This document shows, piece by piece, positions 18,555 through 26,818 of a DNA stretch of 64,000 nt. A model generated the notes under the pieces. It saw only the letters and a list, made by a program, of their open reading frames with translations. It had not been told where the DNA came from and did no database searches. Source of the stretch: Rhizobium anhuiense (lineage in GTDB: Bacteria > Pseudomonadota > Alphaproteobacteria > Rhizobiales > Rhizobiaceae); assembly GCF_003985145.1 (NCBI RefSeq), contig NZ_ML133527.1, forward strand, positions 242,088 through 306,087, given 5' to 3'. Each line of letters starts with the position of its first letter. The stretch's first letter is position 1. The position numbers and the translations under genes are program-made.

Positions 18555-19439
18555 AAACACCAGACAGTCGCATTCATCGGTTTCGGCGAGGCCGCACAGG
18601 CCTTCTGCGAAGGTTGGGGCGACACACCATCTTTTGGCTTGCGCGCTTACGACATCAAGACGGATGACGTGTCTTCCGCTGGTGCCAAGCGCGACGATTA
18701 CCGCCGCTTCGGTGTGGTGGGTTGCGAAGCCACCAGCGCCGCCGTTGACGGAGCGGATGCAGTCATCAGCGTTGTGACCGCCGATCAGGCGCTTGCTGCC
18801 GCAAGGGACGTGGCAAGGTGGATTTCGCCCGGCACGTTCTTCTTTGATTGCAACAGCGTCGCACCGGCCACCAAGCAGGCTGCAGCAGATGTAATTTCGA
18901 CGGCCGGTGGACGCTATGTGGATGTCGCGGTCATGGCACCTGTCCGCCCGGCATTGCTCGCCGTCCCCTTGCTGCTATCCGGTCCGTTTGCCGAAGAGGG
19001 CGAGAGGTTGCTCGCAGCGCTCGGCTTTAAGGGGCGGGTTATCGATGGCGGGGTCGGCGTAGCGAGCGCAATCAAGATGATCCGCTCCATCATGATCAAG
19101 GGGATCGAGGCTTTGACCGCCGAGTGCCTGCTGTCGGCACGCGCAGCAGGCGTCGAAGAGGAGGTTCTCGCGTCACTCGATGCCAGCTTCCCCGGCTGGC
19201 CCTGGCGTACCCGCGCCGACTACAATCTCGACCGCATGCTTGTGCACGGACTTCGCCGCGCTGCCGAAATGCGCGAGTCCGCCGTTACAGCTGCCGATTT
19301 AGGCCTGGCGGGAACGATGGCGAGCGCCACCGCGGACTGGCAGCAACGGCTCGGCGCCCTTCATCTTTCCCCTCTGCCGGATGGCTTCACCGCCAAGGCC
19401 GACGCCATCCTTGCTGCCACAGGAACCTCGAAGCCATGA
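18549..19439 (+). CDS. NAD(P)-binding dehydrogenase, DUF1932 / beta-hydroxyacid dehydrogenase family
   Basis: The 296-residue protein has an N-terminal Rossmann domain (VAFIGFGEAAQAFCEGW, residues ~8-24), the mid motif DCNSVAPATKQ and a C-terminal DUF1932-like helical domain with KMIRSIMIKGIEAL, whose Lys matches the catalytic position of the 6-phosphogluconate/hydroxyisobutyrate dehydrogenase superfamily. It overlaps ligJ by four bases (ATGA), so it is clearly part of the catabolic operon. Its reaction there is not known; it is not the LigC-type dehydrogenase. Confidence 0.75.
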   Translation: MNKHQTVAFIGFGEAAQAFCEGWGDTPSFGLRAYDIKTDDVSSAGAKRDDYRRFGVVGCEATSAAVDGADAVISVVTADQALAAARDVARWISPGTFFFDCNSVAPATKQAAADVISTAGGRYVDVAVMAPVRPALLAVPLLLSGPFAEEGERLLAALGFKGRVIDGGVGVASAIKMIRSIMIKGIEALTAECLLSARAAGVEEEVLASLDASFPGWPWRTRADYNLDRMLVHGLRRAAEMRESAVTAADLGLAGTMASATADWQQRLGALHLSPLPDGFTAKADAILAATGTSKP

Positions 19440-20458
19440 TTATCGACTGCCACAGCCATTATACCACCGCTCCCGCGCCCCATGGCGAATGGCGAGCGCG
19501 CCAGGAGGCTGCCATCAAATCGGGAGGCGATATCGATCCTGCCTATCCGGACATTTCCGACGACGAGATCCGTGAGACGATCGAGGCGAACCAGTTGCGC
19601 CTGCTGCGTGAGCGCGGCGCCGATATGACCATCTTCTCGCCTCGCGCCTCGGCCATGGCGCCGCATATCGGCGGCGAGGCGGTGGCGAAGGTCTGGGCGC
19701 GCCGCTCGAATGACTTGATCAAACGCGTGGTCGATCTTTATCCAGAGAGCTTTGCCGGCGTCTGCCAGCTACCACAAACGCCGGGCATCTCGATTGCCAC
19801 CGCCATCGACGAACTGGAGCGCTGCGTGAGCGAGCTCGGCTTCATCGGCTGCAATCTCAATCCCGATCCCTCCGGCGGCAAGTTCGATTCGCCGCCGCTG
19901 ACGGACCGGGCCTGGTACCCCTTCTTCGAGAAGATGGTGGAACTCGATGTTCCGGCGATGATCCACGTTTCGGGCAGTTGCAATTGCGCGATGCACGCGA
20001 CCGGTGCCTACTACATTGCCGCCGACACCATCGCCTTCATGCAATTCATCGAGGGCGACCTGTTCCGCGACTTTCCGACACTGCGTTTCATCATCCCGCA
20101 TGGCGGCGGTGCAGTCCCCTATCACTGGGGTCGTTATCGCGGCCTCTCCGACATGCTGAAACGCCCTCCCCTCAGCGAGCATGTGATGAAGAACGTCTAT
20201 TTCGATACCTGCGTCTACCACCAGCCCGGCATCGACCTGTTGTTTGAGGTGATCGACGTGGAGAATATCCTGTTCGGTTCGGAAATGGTCGGTGCCGTGC
20301 GCGGGATCGATCCGCAGACCGGCCACTATTTCGACGACACCAAGCGCTATGTCGATGCGCTGCAGATTCCGGACGAAGACAAGCGAAAAGTCTTCGAGCT
20401 CAACGCCCGCCGCGTCTATCCGCGTCTCGATGCACAGCTCAACGCAAGGGGGCTGTAA
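19436..20458 (+). CDS. ligJ: 4-oxalomesaconate hydratase, amidohydrolase type
   Basis: From the ATG at 19436 the protein has 340 residues, the usual LigJ size; longer open sequence upstream is out of frame with, and inside, the preceding gene. It starts MIIDCHSHY with the metal-binding HxH, has IHVSGSCNCAMH, IPHGGGAVPYHWGRY and ILFGSEMVGAVRG. LigJ hydrates 4-oxalomesaconate to 4-carboxy-4-hydroxy-2-oxoadipate. Start and stop overlap both neighbours (ATGA, TAATG), which implies tight translational coupling. Confidence 0.9.
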   Translation: MIIDCHSHYTTAPAPHGEWRARQEAAIKSGGDIDPAYPDISDDEIRETIEANQLRLLRERGADMTIFSPRASAMAPHIGGEAVAKVWARRSNDLIKRVVDLYPESFAGVCQLPQTPGISIATAIDELERCVSELGFIGCNLNPDPSGGKFDSPPLTDRAWYPFFEKMVELDVPAMIHVSGSCNCAMHATGAYYIAADTIAFMQFIEGDLFRDFPTLRFIIPHGGGAVPYHWGRYRGLSDMLKRPPLSEHVMKNVYFDTCVYHQPGIDLLFEVIDVENILFGSEMVGAVRGIDPQTGHYFDDTKRYVDALQIPDEDKRKVFELNARRVYPRLDAQLNARGL

Positions 20459-21345
20459 TGGCCGATTTCCGGATGGATGCCGACTGGCTCTGCTACGATC
20501 CCGCGCCCAGCAAGCCGACCTATGCACCGCCTCCGGGCGCTGTGGACGCCCATTGCCACGTCTTCGGCCCCGGTGATGTCTTTCCCTATGCATCCGAGCG
20601 GAAATACACGCCGTGCGATGTCGGCAAGGAGCAATTGTTCGCGCTGCGCGACTTTCTCGGCTTCGAACGCAATGTCATCGTCCAGGCGACCTGTCACGGC
20701 GCTGACAACCGCGCACTGGTCGATGCGCTGCGGGCGGCCGGCGATCGTGCCCGCGGCATCGCGACAGTGCGCGATACGGTGACGGACGAGGAACTCACGG
20801 ACCTGCATGACGCCGGCGTGCGTGGCGTCCGCTTCAACTTCGTGCGCCGCCTCGTCGATCCCAAGCCCGACGCCTATTACCGCACGATCATCGAGCGCAT
20901 CGCGCCGCTCGGCTGGCAGGTGGTGATCTACTTCGAAGCGGCCGATCTGGAGGAGCGTTGGGATTTCTTCACCTCGCTGCCGACAACCGTGGTGGTCGAT
21001 CATATGGGCCGGCCCGACGTTGCGAAACCGGTCGACGGTCCGGAGTTCGGTAGGTTTATCCGGCTCATGACCGAGCACGAGAATGTGGTCAGCAAGGTGA
21101 GTTGCCCGGAACGGCTATCGCGATCGGGTCCGCCGAACTACGACGATGTCATCCCCTTCGCGCGCACACTGGTCGAGCGCTTCCCCGATCGCGTTCTGTG
21201 GGGCACCGACTGGCCGCACCCCAACATGACGAACCATATGCCTGACGACGGAGCACTGGTGGACATCATTCCACGCATCGCGCCGACCGAAGAGCTTCGG
21301 CAAAAGCTGCTCGTGGACAATCCGATGCGGCTCTACTGGCGATAG
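20458..21345 (+). CDS. ligI: 2-pyrone-4,6-dicarboxylate lactonase
   Basis: The 295-residue amidohydrolase opens the lactone of PDC to give 4-oxalomesaconate. It has VDAHCHVFGPG (~residues 29-39), ERKYTPCD, VVVDHMGRPD and LWGTDWPHPN, the last holding the catalytic Asp. These match the LigI/PDC hydrolase family closely. The ATG overlaps the ligJ stop codon by one base. Together ligI-ligJ-galC form a complete route from PDC to pyruvate and oxaloacetate. Confidence 0.92.
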   Translation: MADFRMDADWLCYDPAPSKPTYAPPPGAVDAHCHVFGPGDVFPYASERKYTPCDVGKEQLFALRDFLGFERNVIVQATCHGADNRALVDALRAAGDRARGIATVRDTVTDEELTDLHDAGVRGVRFNFVRRLVDPKPDAYYRTIIERIAPLGWQVVIYFEAADLEERWDFFTSLPTTVVVDHMGRPDVAKPVDGPEFGRFIRLMTEHENVVSKVSCPERLSRSGPPNYDDVIPFARTLVERFPDRVLWGTDWPHPNMTNHMPDDGALVDIIPRIAPTEELRQKLLVDNPMRLYWR

Positions 21346-21476
21346 CCGGACATCGTGGATCGCTGGGCGAAGCATCTCGAACACGAGGAAAACATCAATC
21401 CAGACGCACTGGGCATTCATGCCTTGGCTGTGCGTGCTCGCCTTGCATGACTGACATCAATCAAGAGGAGGAGACT

Positions 21477-22493
21477 ATGAACATACAACACCAACGGAAT
21501 ATGCTATCGCGGCGGATGCCAACATTGATGAAATCACTGATCCCCGCGTGCCTTCTGACACTTGCGATGACAGGGGCCGCCGCGGCGCAGGAGGACGACT
21601 ATCCGACCCGCGAGATCAGTCTCGTCATTCCCTTCGGTCCCGGCGGAATTGCCGACATTACCGCGCGCATCGTCGGCGATTCGCTTGGCAAAAAGCTCGG
21701 GAAACAGATCGTTATCATGAACCAGCCAGGTGCCGGCGGATCAGTCGCCGCTCGGGTTGCGCTGAATGGTGAACCCGACGGATATACGCTGGCATTGCTT
21801 TCAAACGGCACCGCAATCAGTGTCCCGCTGTTCAAGAACCTGCAGTTCGACCCCGTCGCCGATTTCGTGCCGGTATCCAGCCTGGCTTACTTCGACTTTG
21901 TATTCGTCACCAAGGCAGATAGTAAATTCAAATCCCTCAAGGATATTCTCGAAGCTGCCCGCGCCAATCCAGCCGCGCTCAACGTCGGGACGATCAATGT
22001 GGGGAGCAGCCAGAACCTTGCGGCCGAACTCTTCAAGTCGACCGCCGGAGTCGATTTTACCATCGTCCCCTATAAGGGTACGCCGGATCTTCAGGTTGCC
22101 CTGCTCGGTGGGGAACTCGACATGATCATCGACAGCCAGACCGCGCTGAAGGCTGCCCTCCAGCAAAACCAGGCGGTTGCGATTGCATCCTCTGGCCCTA
22201 CCCGCTCGATCCTCCTGCCGGATGTGGCGACGGCCGAGGAAGAAGGTGTGAAGGGGTTCGACGTCACGTCCTGGAACGGCATTTTCGCGCCCGCTGGCAC
22301 GCCGCAGGCCGTAGTGGACAAGCTCAACGCAACGCTCGTCGAGGTGCTTGCCGATCCCGACGTGAAGAAGCGGTTTGCCGAGCTCGGCGTCGAAGCCCGT
22401 TCCAGCACGCCACAGGAGATCGGAGATCGTCTAAAAGCGGATATCGAGAAGTGGTCAAAAGTCATCGAGGATTCGGGCATCGTGCGGCAATAG
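21477..22493 (+). CDS. tctC: Tripartite tricarboxylate transporter substrate-binding protein (TctC family)
   Basis: The 338-residue protein has a signal peptide ending in MTGAAAAQ after a twin-Arg-containing start (SRRMP), then YPTREISLVIPFGPGGIADITAR, the classic Bug/TctC opening. LNVGTINVGSSQNLAAELFK and the YKGTPDLQVALLGGELDM segment are also typical. GAGGAGG lies just upstream of the ATG at 21477, which settles the start. It captures a carboxylate in the periplasm for TctAB. The nearby PDC genes suggest a tricarboxylate or PDC as the ligand. Confidence 0.92.
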   Translation: MNIQHQRNMLSRRMPTLMKSLIPACLLTLAMTGAAAAQEDDYPTREISLVIPFGPGGIADITARIVGDSLGKKLGKQIVIMNQPGAGGSVAARVALNGEPDGYTLALLSNGTAISVPLFKNLQFDPVADFVPVSSLAYFDFVFVTKADSKFKSLKDILEAARANPAALNVGTINVGSSQNLAAELFKSTAGVDFTIVPYKGTPDLQVALLGGELDMIIDSQTALKAALQQNQAVAIASSGPTRSILLPDVATAEEEGVKGFDVTSWNGIFAPAGTPQAVVDKLNATLVEVLADPDVKKRFAELGVEARSSTPQEIGDRLKADIEKWSKVIEDSGIVRQ

Positions 22494-22795
22494 GCGGCAA
22501 CACAGCGACACCGATGTTCGGCCTATTTTCCAATGCCTTAGAACAGGGATGAACCGGCCATCCGGCCAAACTGGTTTGACGTCCGCCGAGGGCCTCACCT
22601 TTCCGAGTTGAGATTCGACCAGGACGCCGGATGCTCCATTCGCCTTCCATTTTGCATCCTTCTCCCTTCTCTGAGGGGGGAAGCTTTCGGAACGGCCCGC
22701 GATAACAAGTATCGGCGGCGATCGAATGTATCCCGTTCCTATTATCAGGGAAGCGGAGAATATTGATCGCACCGCCTTCAATTTTCGGAGCTATC
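22494..22795. other. Long spacer between tctC and tctB with a dispersed element
   Basis: This ~300-bp gap is unusually long for a tct operon and holds no convincing gene. It includes copy 2 of the short element at 22519-22554. A minus-strand frame over the spacer codes for an arginine- and proline-rich peptide without family features, typical of rhizobial intergenic repeats. Confidence 0.5.
22519..22554. repeat. Short dispersed element, copy 2
   Basis: CGGCCTATTTTCCA ... CTTAGAACAGGGATGAAC matches the blocks of copy 1 at 18522-18554, with a few bases more between blocks. The two are 4 kb apart on the same strand within the catabolic island. Confidence 0.45.
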
Positions 22796-23257
22796 ATGAA
22801 ATCCGTTTCCTTCGATTCCACGAACGCCACCTGCGGAGCGATCTTCGTCGCGCTCGGGGTATTCTTCGCCTATCAGTCCTTCAATCTTGACCTCGGCACG
22901 GCGTTCCGCATGGGTCCGGGCTATTTTCCGTTGGTCCTGGCGATCATCCTGACGCTCCTGGGGACCATTATCGTGATCCAGTCGGCACGGGTCGAGGGTG
23001 AGCCGATCGGGCCGATTGCCTGGCGAGGCCTGCTGTTCATCCTGCCGGCGCCGATCTTCTTCGGTCTCACCGTTCGTGGGCTCGGTTTCGTTGTGGCGTT
23101 ATTCTTCGCCGCGTTGATCGCCTCCTTTGCCTCGCAGAAGATGCGCCCGCCCATGGCGGTGGCTCTGTCGTTCGGCATCACCGTCTTCTCCGTCGCCGTG
23201 TTCAGCTATGGGCTCGGCCTGCCGTTCGAGCGCTTCGGCCCCTGGGTCCGGTTCTAG
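22796..23257 (+). CDS. tctB: Tripartite tricarboxylate transporter small membrane subunit (TctB family)
   Basis: This small membrane protein of 153 residues has four predicted helices and the TctB-type RMGPGYFPLVLAIILTLLG segment near residues 40-58. The ATG at 22796 is preferred since GGAG lies 6 bases upstream; a TTG at 22763 lacks this. It works with TctA in the inner membrane. Confidence 0.88.
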   Translation: MKSVSFDSTNATCGAIFVALGVFFAYQSFNLDLGTAFRMGPGYFPLVLAIILTLLGTIIVIQSARVEGEPIGPIAWRGLLFILPAPIFFGLTVRGLGFVVALFFAALIASFASQKMRPPMAVALSFGITVFSVAVFSYGLGLPFERFGPWVRF

Positions 23258-23263
23258 GAGGCG

Positions 23264-24772
23264 ATGATGGATCTTTTCAGCAATCTCGCGCTCGGTTTTG
23301 CGACAGCCGGCACTCCGGAAAATCTGCTCTTCTGCCTGATCGGCGTGCTGCTCGGCACGTTGATCGGCGTGCTGCCCGGCATCGGCGCCACGGCGACGAT
23401 CGCCATGCTCTTGCCGATCACCTTCCAGCTCGAGCCGGTCTCCTCGCTGATCATGCTCGCCGGCATCTATTACGGCGCGCAGTACGGCGGTTCGACGACG
23501 GCGATCCTCATCAACATGCCGGGCGAATCCTCGTCTGCGGTGACCGCAATCGACGGCTACCAGATGGCGCGCAAAGGCCGGGCCGGCGTAGCGCTCGCGA
23601 TCGCAGCCCTGGGTTCGTTCTTTGCCGGCACGGTCTCGACCTTCCTCGTCGCAATCTTCGCACCGCCGCTGACCGCGATTGCCCTCCAGTTCGGCGCGGC
23701 GGAATATTTCTCGCTGATGATCGTCGGCCTCGTCTCCTCGATCGCGCTGGCGCACGGCTCGATCGTCAAGGCGCTGGCGATGGTGGCGCTCGGGCTGCTG
23801 CTCGGCCTCGTCGGCACCGACATCTATACCGGCACGCCGCGCTTCACACTCGGCATCCGCGAATATGCCGACGGGCTGAACTTCGTCGCTGTCGCCGTCG
23901 GTGTCTTCGGCGTGGCGGAAATCTTGCGCAATCTCGAGGGCGAGAAGACCCGCACGGTGCTGATGGCAAAGGTCAGCGGCCTGTTGCCTACACGACAGGA
24001 CTTCAAGGAGATGATGTGGCCGGTCATTCGCGGCACCGGCATCGGCTCGGCGCTCGGCATCCTGCCGGGCGGCGGCGCAATCCTGGCGGCTTTCGCCTCC
24101 TATACCGTCGAGAAGCGCTTGTCGAAAACGCCAGAAGAATTCGGCCACGGTGCGATTGCCGGCGTCGCCGGTCCGGAATCGGCCAACAATGCTGGCGCGC
24201 AGACCTCGTTCATCCCGCTTTTGACGCTGGGTATCCCGGCCAATCCTGTGATGGCGTTGATGGTCGGCGCAATGATCATTCAGGGCATCGTTCCCGGTCC
24301 GAACGTCGCCGTGGAGCAGCCGGCACTGTTCTGGGGCATCATCGCCTCAATGTGGATCGGCAACTTAATGCTGGTGGTGCTCAACCTGCCCCTGATCGGG
24401 CTCTGGGTGAAACTACTCACCATCCCCTACTATGTGCTCTTCCCGATCATCATGGCCTTCTGCGCAATTGGGGTCTACAGCGTCAACTCCAATGTCTACG
24501 ATCTCTACGCGGTCGCCTTCTTCGGCCTTGCCGGTTACGCGCTGGTCAAGCTGCGTTGCGAGCCGGCGCCGCTTCTGCTCGGATTCGTGCTCGGGCCGTT
24601 GCTGGAGGAAAACCTGCGACGGGCGATGATCTTGTCGCGCGGCGATCCGACGACCTTCGTCACCAGGCCGATCAGCGCCATCCTGCTGTTGCTCGCATTA
24701 GCCGTTCTCGTCGTCGTTTTCCTACCGAGCATCAAGGCGAAGCGCGAGGCAGTGTTCCAGGAAGAGGATTGA
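23264..24772 (+). CDS. tctA: Tripartite tricarboxylate transporter large permease (TctA family)
   Basis: The 502-residue permease has about 12 transmembrane helices. The conserved GVLPGIGATATIAMLLP (~residues 34-50), YYGAQYGGSTTAILINMPGESSS, and the repeat ILPGGGAILAAFASYTVEK are all TctA signatures. AGGAGG lies so close that the second ATG at 23267 may be the true start. It follows tctB by 6 bp and ends the plus-strand operon. Confidence 0.93.
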   Translation: MMDLFSNLALGFATAGTPENLLFCLIGVLLGTLIGVLPGIGATATIAMLLPITFQLEPVSSLIMLAGIYYGAQYGGSTTAILINMPGESSSAVTAIDGYQMARKGRAGVALAIAALGSFFAGTVSTFLVAIFAPPLTAIALQFGAAEYFSLMIVGLVSSIALAHGSIVKALAMVALGLLLGLVGTDIYTGTPRFTLGIREYADGLNFVAVAVGVFGVAEILRNLEGEKTRTVLMAKVSGLLPTRQDFKEMMWPVIRGTGIGSALGILPGGGAILAAFASYTVEKRLSKTPEEFGHGAIAGVAGPESANNAGAQTSFIPLLTLGIPANPVMALMVGAMIIQGIVPGPNVAVEQPALFWGIIASMWIGNLMLVVLNLPLIGLWVKLLTIPYYVLFPIIMAFCAIGVYSVNSNVYDLYAVAFFGLAGYALVKLRCEPAPLLLGFVLGPLLEENLRRAMILSRGDPTTFVTRPISAILLLLALAVLVVVFLPSIKAKREAVFQEED

Positions 24773-24786
24773 GAACACTGTCAACT

Positions 24787-24874
24787 CCCCCAGCGCTATT
24801 CAAGGTTGGCATCGATTAAGCACCACTCGGCGACATCGATGGCATCATTCTTCGTAAAGGCGCAGCTCCTGCCC
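24787..24874. repeat. 88-bp dispersed repeat, copy B (toxin-gene tail)
   Basis: This copy matches 13394-13481 with about five mismatches by eye. Here the toxin reading frame continues upstream beyond the repeat edge, so this copy is closer to the ancestral gene end. Confidence 0.75.
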
Positions 24875-24991
24875 ACCGGACATGATCCTGAGGATATAGA
24901 CGGTTTCACCCTCAACGGTGAAAGCAATGCTCAGGCTTCGTTCGAAGCCGACGATCCTCAGGCCATCCCGAATCTCGCTCCGAACCGTTCC
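24845..24991 (-). pseudogene. C-terminal remnant of a RelE/ParE-family toxin gene
   Basis: Reading the minus strand down to the TGA at 24845-24847 gives about 48 codons. They run from RSEIRDGLRIVGFERS through LSIAFTVEGETVYILRI to MSGGQELRLYEE, the last strands of the RelE/ParE fold (compare the common R-I-x-x-G-G-Q-D/E tail). No N-terminal half or start codon is found upstream, and no antitoxin gene lies beside it. It is most likely a dead toxin fragment. Confidence 0.6.
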
Positions 24992-25107
24992 TCGCTTTGG
25001 AAAGCTTTTGCACCCTTATCCCACAGAGCACGATTAAATCCTACACTTTCCGAAAGTCCGCCATTTGGCATCCTGCAAAATGGAGCAGCGCGACACACCT
25101 CACGAAA

Positions 25108-25131
25108 AAGCCCGGCGCGACGGCCGGGCTT
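25108..25131 (-). terminator. Rho-independent terminator of gnd
   Basis: A perfect 9-bp stem AAGCCCGGC/GCCGGGCTT with a 6-nt loop is followed on the minus strand by a run of T (CTTTTTC). It lies about 26 bp beyond the gnd stop codon. Confidence 0.85.
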
Positions 25132-25156
25132 CTTCTCGATCTCTACTCGGCAGACC

Positions 25157-26587
25157 TTAGAAGGTTGCCGCACCACTGCCCCATGGGCCGTGGTGGAAAT
25201 CCTTGCCATCGAGGCGGTCGAAGCCGTGGGCGCCGAAGAAGTCGCGCTGGGCCTGGATGAGGTTCGCCGTTCCCCTGCCCTGACGGTAAGCATCGAAATA
25301 GGTGAGCGCCGAGGTTAGCGCCGGCACCGGCAGGCCGGCGGAAATCGCAGCCGCAACGACGCGGCGAAGCGCCGGGATCGATTCCTTGACCATGTCCGAG
25401 AAGGCGGGCGTTACGATGAGGTTGGCGGCATCAGGCGCCTTGGTGAAGGCCGAGGTGATCTCGTCGAGGAACTGCGAGCGGATGATGCAGCCGGCGCGCC
25501 AAATACGGGCGATCGTCGGCATCGGCAGCGACCAGTTGAACTCGCGCGAGGCTTCCGCCATCACCGCGAAGCCCTGCGCATAGGCGCCGATCTTGGCGGC
25601 AAACAGCGCCAGTTCCAGATCCTTGTTGAGCTCGGGGCCGTAGGCGATCGGGAAGGATACGGCCTGCGTGCCGAAGATCTTTTCGGCGGCTTCGCGCTGC
25701 GATTTCATCGAGGAGAGACTGCGGGCGGCGACCGCGGCTTCGATCGCCGTTGCCGGAATGCCCATGTTCTGCGCCTCGATCGCCGACCACTTGCCGGTGC
25801 CCTTCTGGCCGGCCTTGTCGAGGATCATGTCGACCATCGGCCCGCCGGAGACGGGGTCGTTGGCGGCAAGCACCTTTTCGGAGATCTCGATCAGGTAGGA
25901 GTTCAGCCGGCCCTTGTTCCATTCGCCGAAGATGCCGGAGATGTCGGAGGCACTCTTGCCGAGGCCGTCGCGCAGGATGCCGTAGATTTCGGCGATCATC
26001 TGCATGTCGGCATATTCGATGCCGTTATGGATGGTCTTGACGAAATGGCCCGCGCCGTCATTGCCGAGCCAGGCGACGCAGGGCTCGTCATTGTAGCGGG
26101 CGGCAATCGAGGTCAGCACCTTTTCGACGCGCTTCCAGGATTCCTCGGTGCCGCCGACCATGATCGACGGGCCGTGACGCGCACCTTCTTCACCGCCGGA
26201 TACACCCATGCCGATGAAGGTCAGATCGGTATCCTTGAGGCGGTCGAAGCGGGCGACGGTGTCGCGGAAATTGGCGTTGCCGGCATCGATCATGATGTCG
26301 CCCTTGGAAAGATGCGGGCGCAGCGCTTCCATCTGCTGGTCGACGGCATCACCCGCCTTGATCATGATGATGATCGGGCGCGGCGGCCGGATCGCCTCGA
26401 CGAATTCTTCGATGGTCTTGCAGGGAATGATCTGCTTCTTCAGATCGCCGGCGCTCTCGTAGAATTCGTCGGTTTTCTCCGGCGTGCGGTTGAAGACCGC
26501 GATTTTATTGCCTTTCTCCGCGATGTTGAGCGCCAGGTTGGAGCCCATGACCGCAAGGCCGATCAGTCCGATTTCTGCCTTTTCCAC
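25157..26587 (-). CDS. gnd: 6-phosphogluconate dehydrogenase, decarboxylating
   Basis: This oxidises 6-phosphogluconate to ribulose 5-phosphate with NADP+ in the pentose phosphate pathway. The Rossmann start EIGLIGLAVMGSNLALNIAEKG, the NRTPEK cofactor loop, GMGVSGGEEGARHGPSIMVGG and the C-terminal GRGTANLIQAQRDFFGAHGF are diagnostic. The GTG at 26587 gives 476 residues, normal for the family, and has CGGAGG 6 bases upstream; an in-frame ATG at 26608 lies before that ribosome-binding site. It is a single gene ended by a strong terminator. Confidence 0.95.
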   Translation of the reverse strand: MEKAEIGLIGLAVMGSNLALNIAEKGNKIAVFNRTPEKTDEFYESAGDLKKQIIPCKTIEEFVEAIRPPRPIIIMIKAGDAVDQQMEALRPHLSKGDIMIDAGNANFRDTVARFDRLKDTDLTFIGMGVSGGEEGARHGPSIMVGGTEESWKRVEKVLTSIAARYNDEPCVAWLGNDGAGHFVKTIHNGIEYADMQMIAEIYGILRDGLGKSASDISGIFGEWNKGRLNSYLIEISEKVLAANDPVSGGPMVDMILDKAGQKGTGKWSAIEAQNMGIPATAIEAAVAARSLSSMKSQREAAEKIFGTQAVSFPIAYGPELNKDLELALFAAKIGAYAQGFAVMAEASREFNWSLPMPTIARIWRAGCIIRSQFLDEITSAFTKAPDAANLIVTPAFSDMVKESIPALRRVVAAAISAGLPVPALTSALTYFDAYRQGRGTANLIQAQRDFFGAHGFDRLDGKDFHHGPWGSGAATF

Positions 26588-26818
26588 GACAAACCTCCGA
26601 TGTGTCATTTGGACCGGTGTTGTGGCACTGTCTCAGCCAAACGGCAAGTCTCGCAAGGGTCTAATCGGTTCGCAAAAGCCAATGAAATGAAGCTTGCACT
26701 GCTGACTTGTCCGACAACCCCAGACGGCGGCCGGCCGATCGGCAAGCGACGAGTTTTCGCGCGGCCTGCCCGTAATGCCCTATCTCATGTTATCATCATT
26801 GCCTCGGGAGATATCGCA

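Noticed and set aside
19124..19435. N-terminal extension of the ligJ frame
   Set aside because: It lies inside the dehydrogenase gene in another frame, is Arg-rich, and the ATG at 19436 gives the standard LigJ start MIIDCHSHY.
22462..22830. A minus-strand frame across the tctC-tctB spacer
   Set aside because: It spans the dispersed element, is rich in Arg and Pro, and runs antisense into the ends of tctC and tctB; looks like repeat DNA, not a gene.
24847..24991. An intact toxin-antitoxin system after tctA
   Set aside because: Only the C-terminal toxin part is left, no start codon or antitoxin gene is found on either side.
26027..26818. Long plus-strand open frame upstream of the AraC-type gene
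   Set aside because: It is antisense to gnd, has the Asp/Arg/His-rich look of a shadow frame, and only the part after 26819 shows a protein family.
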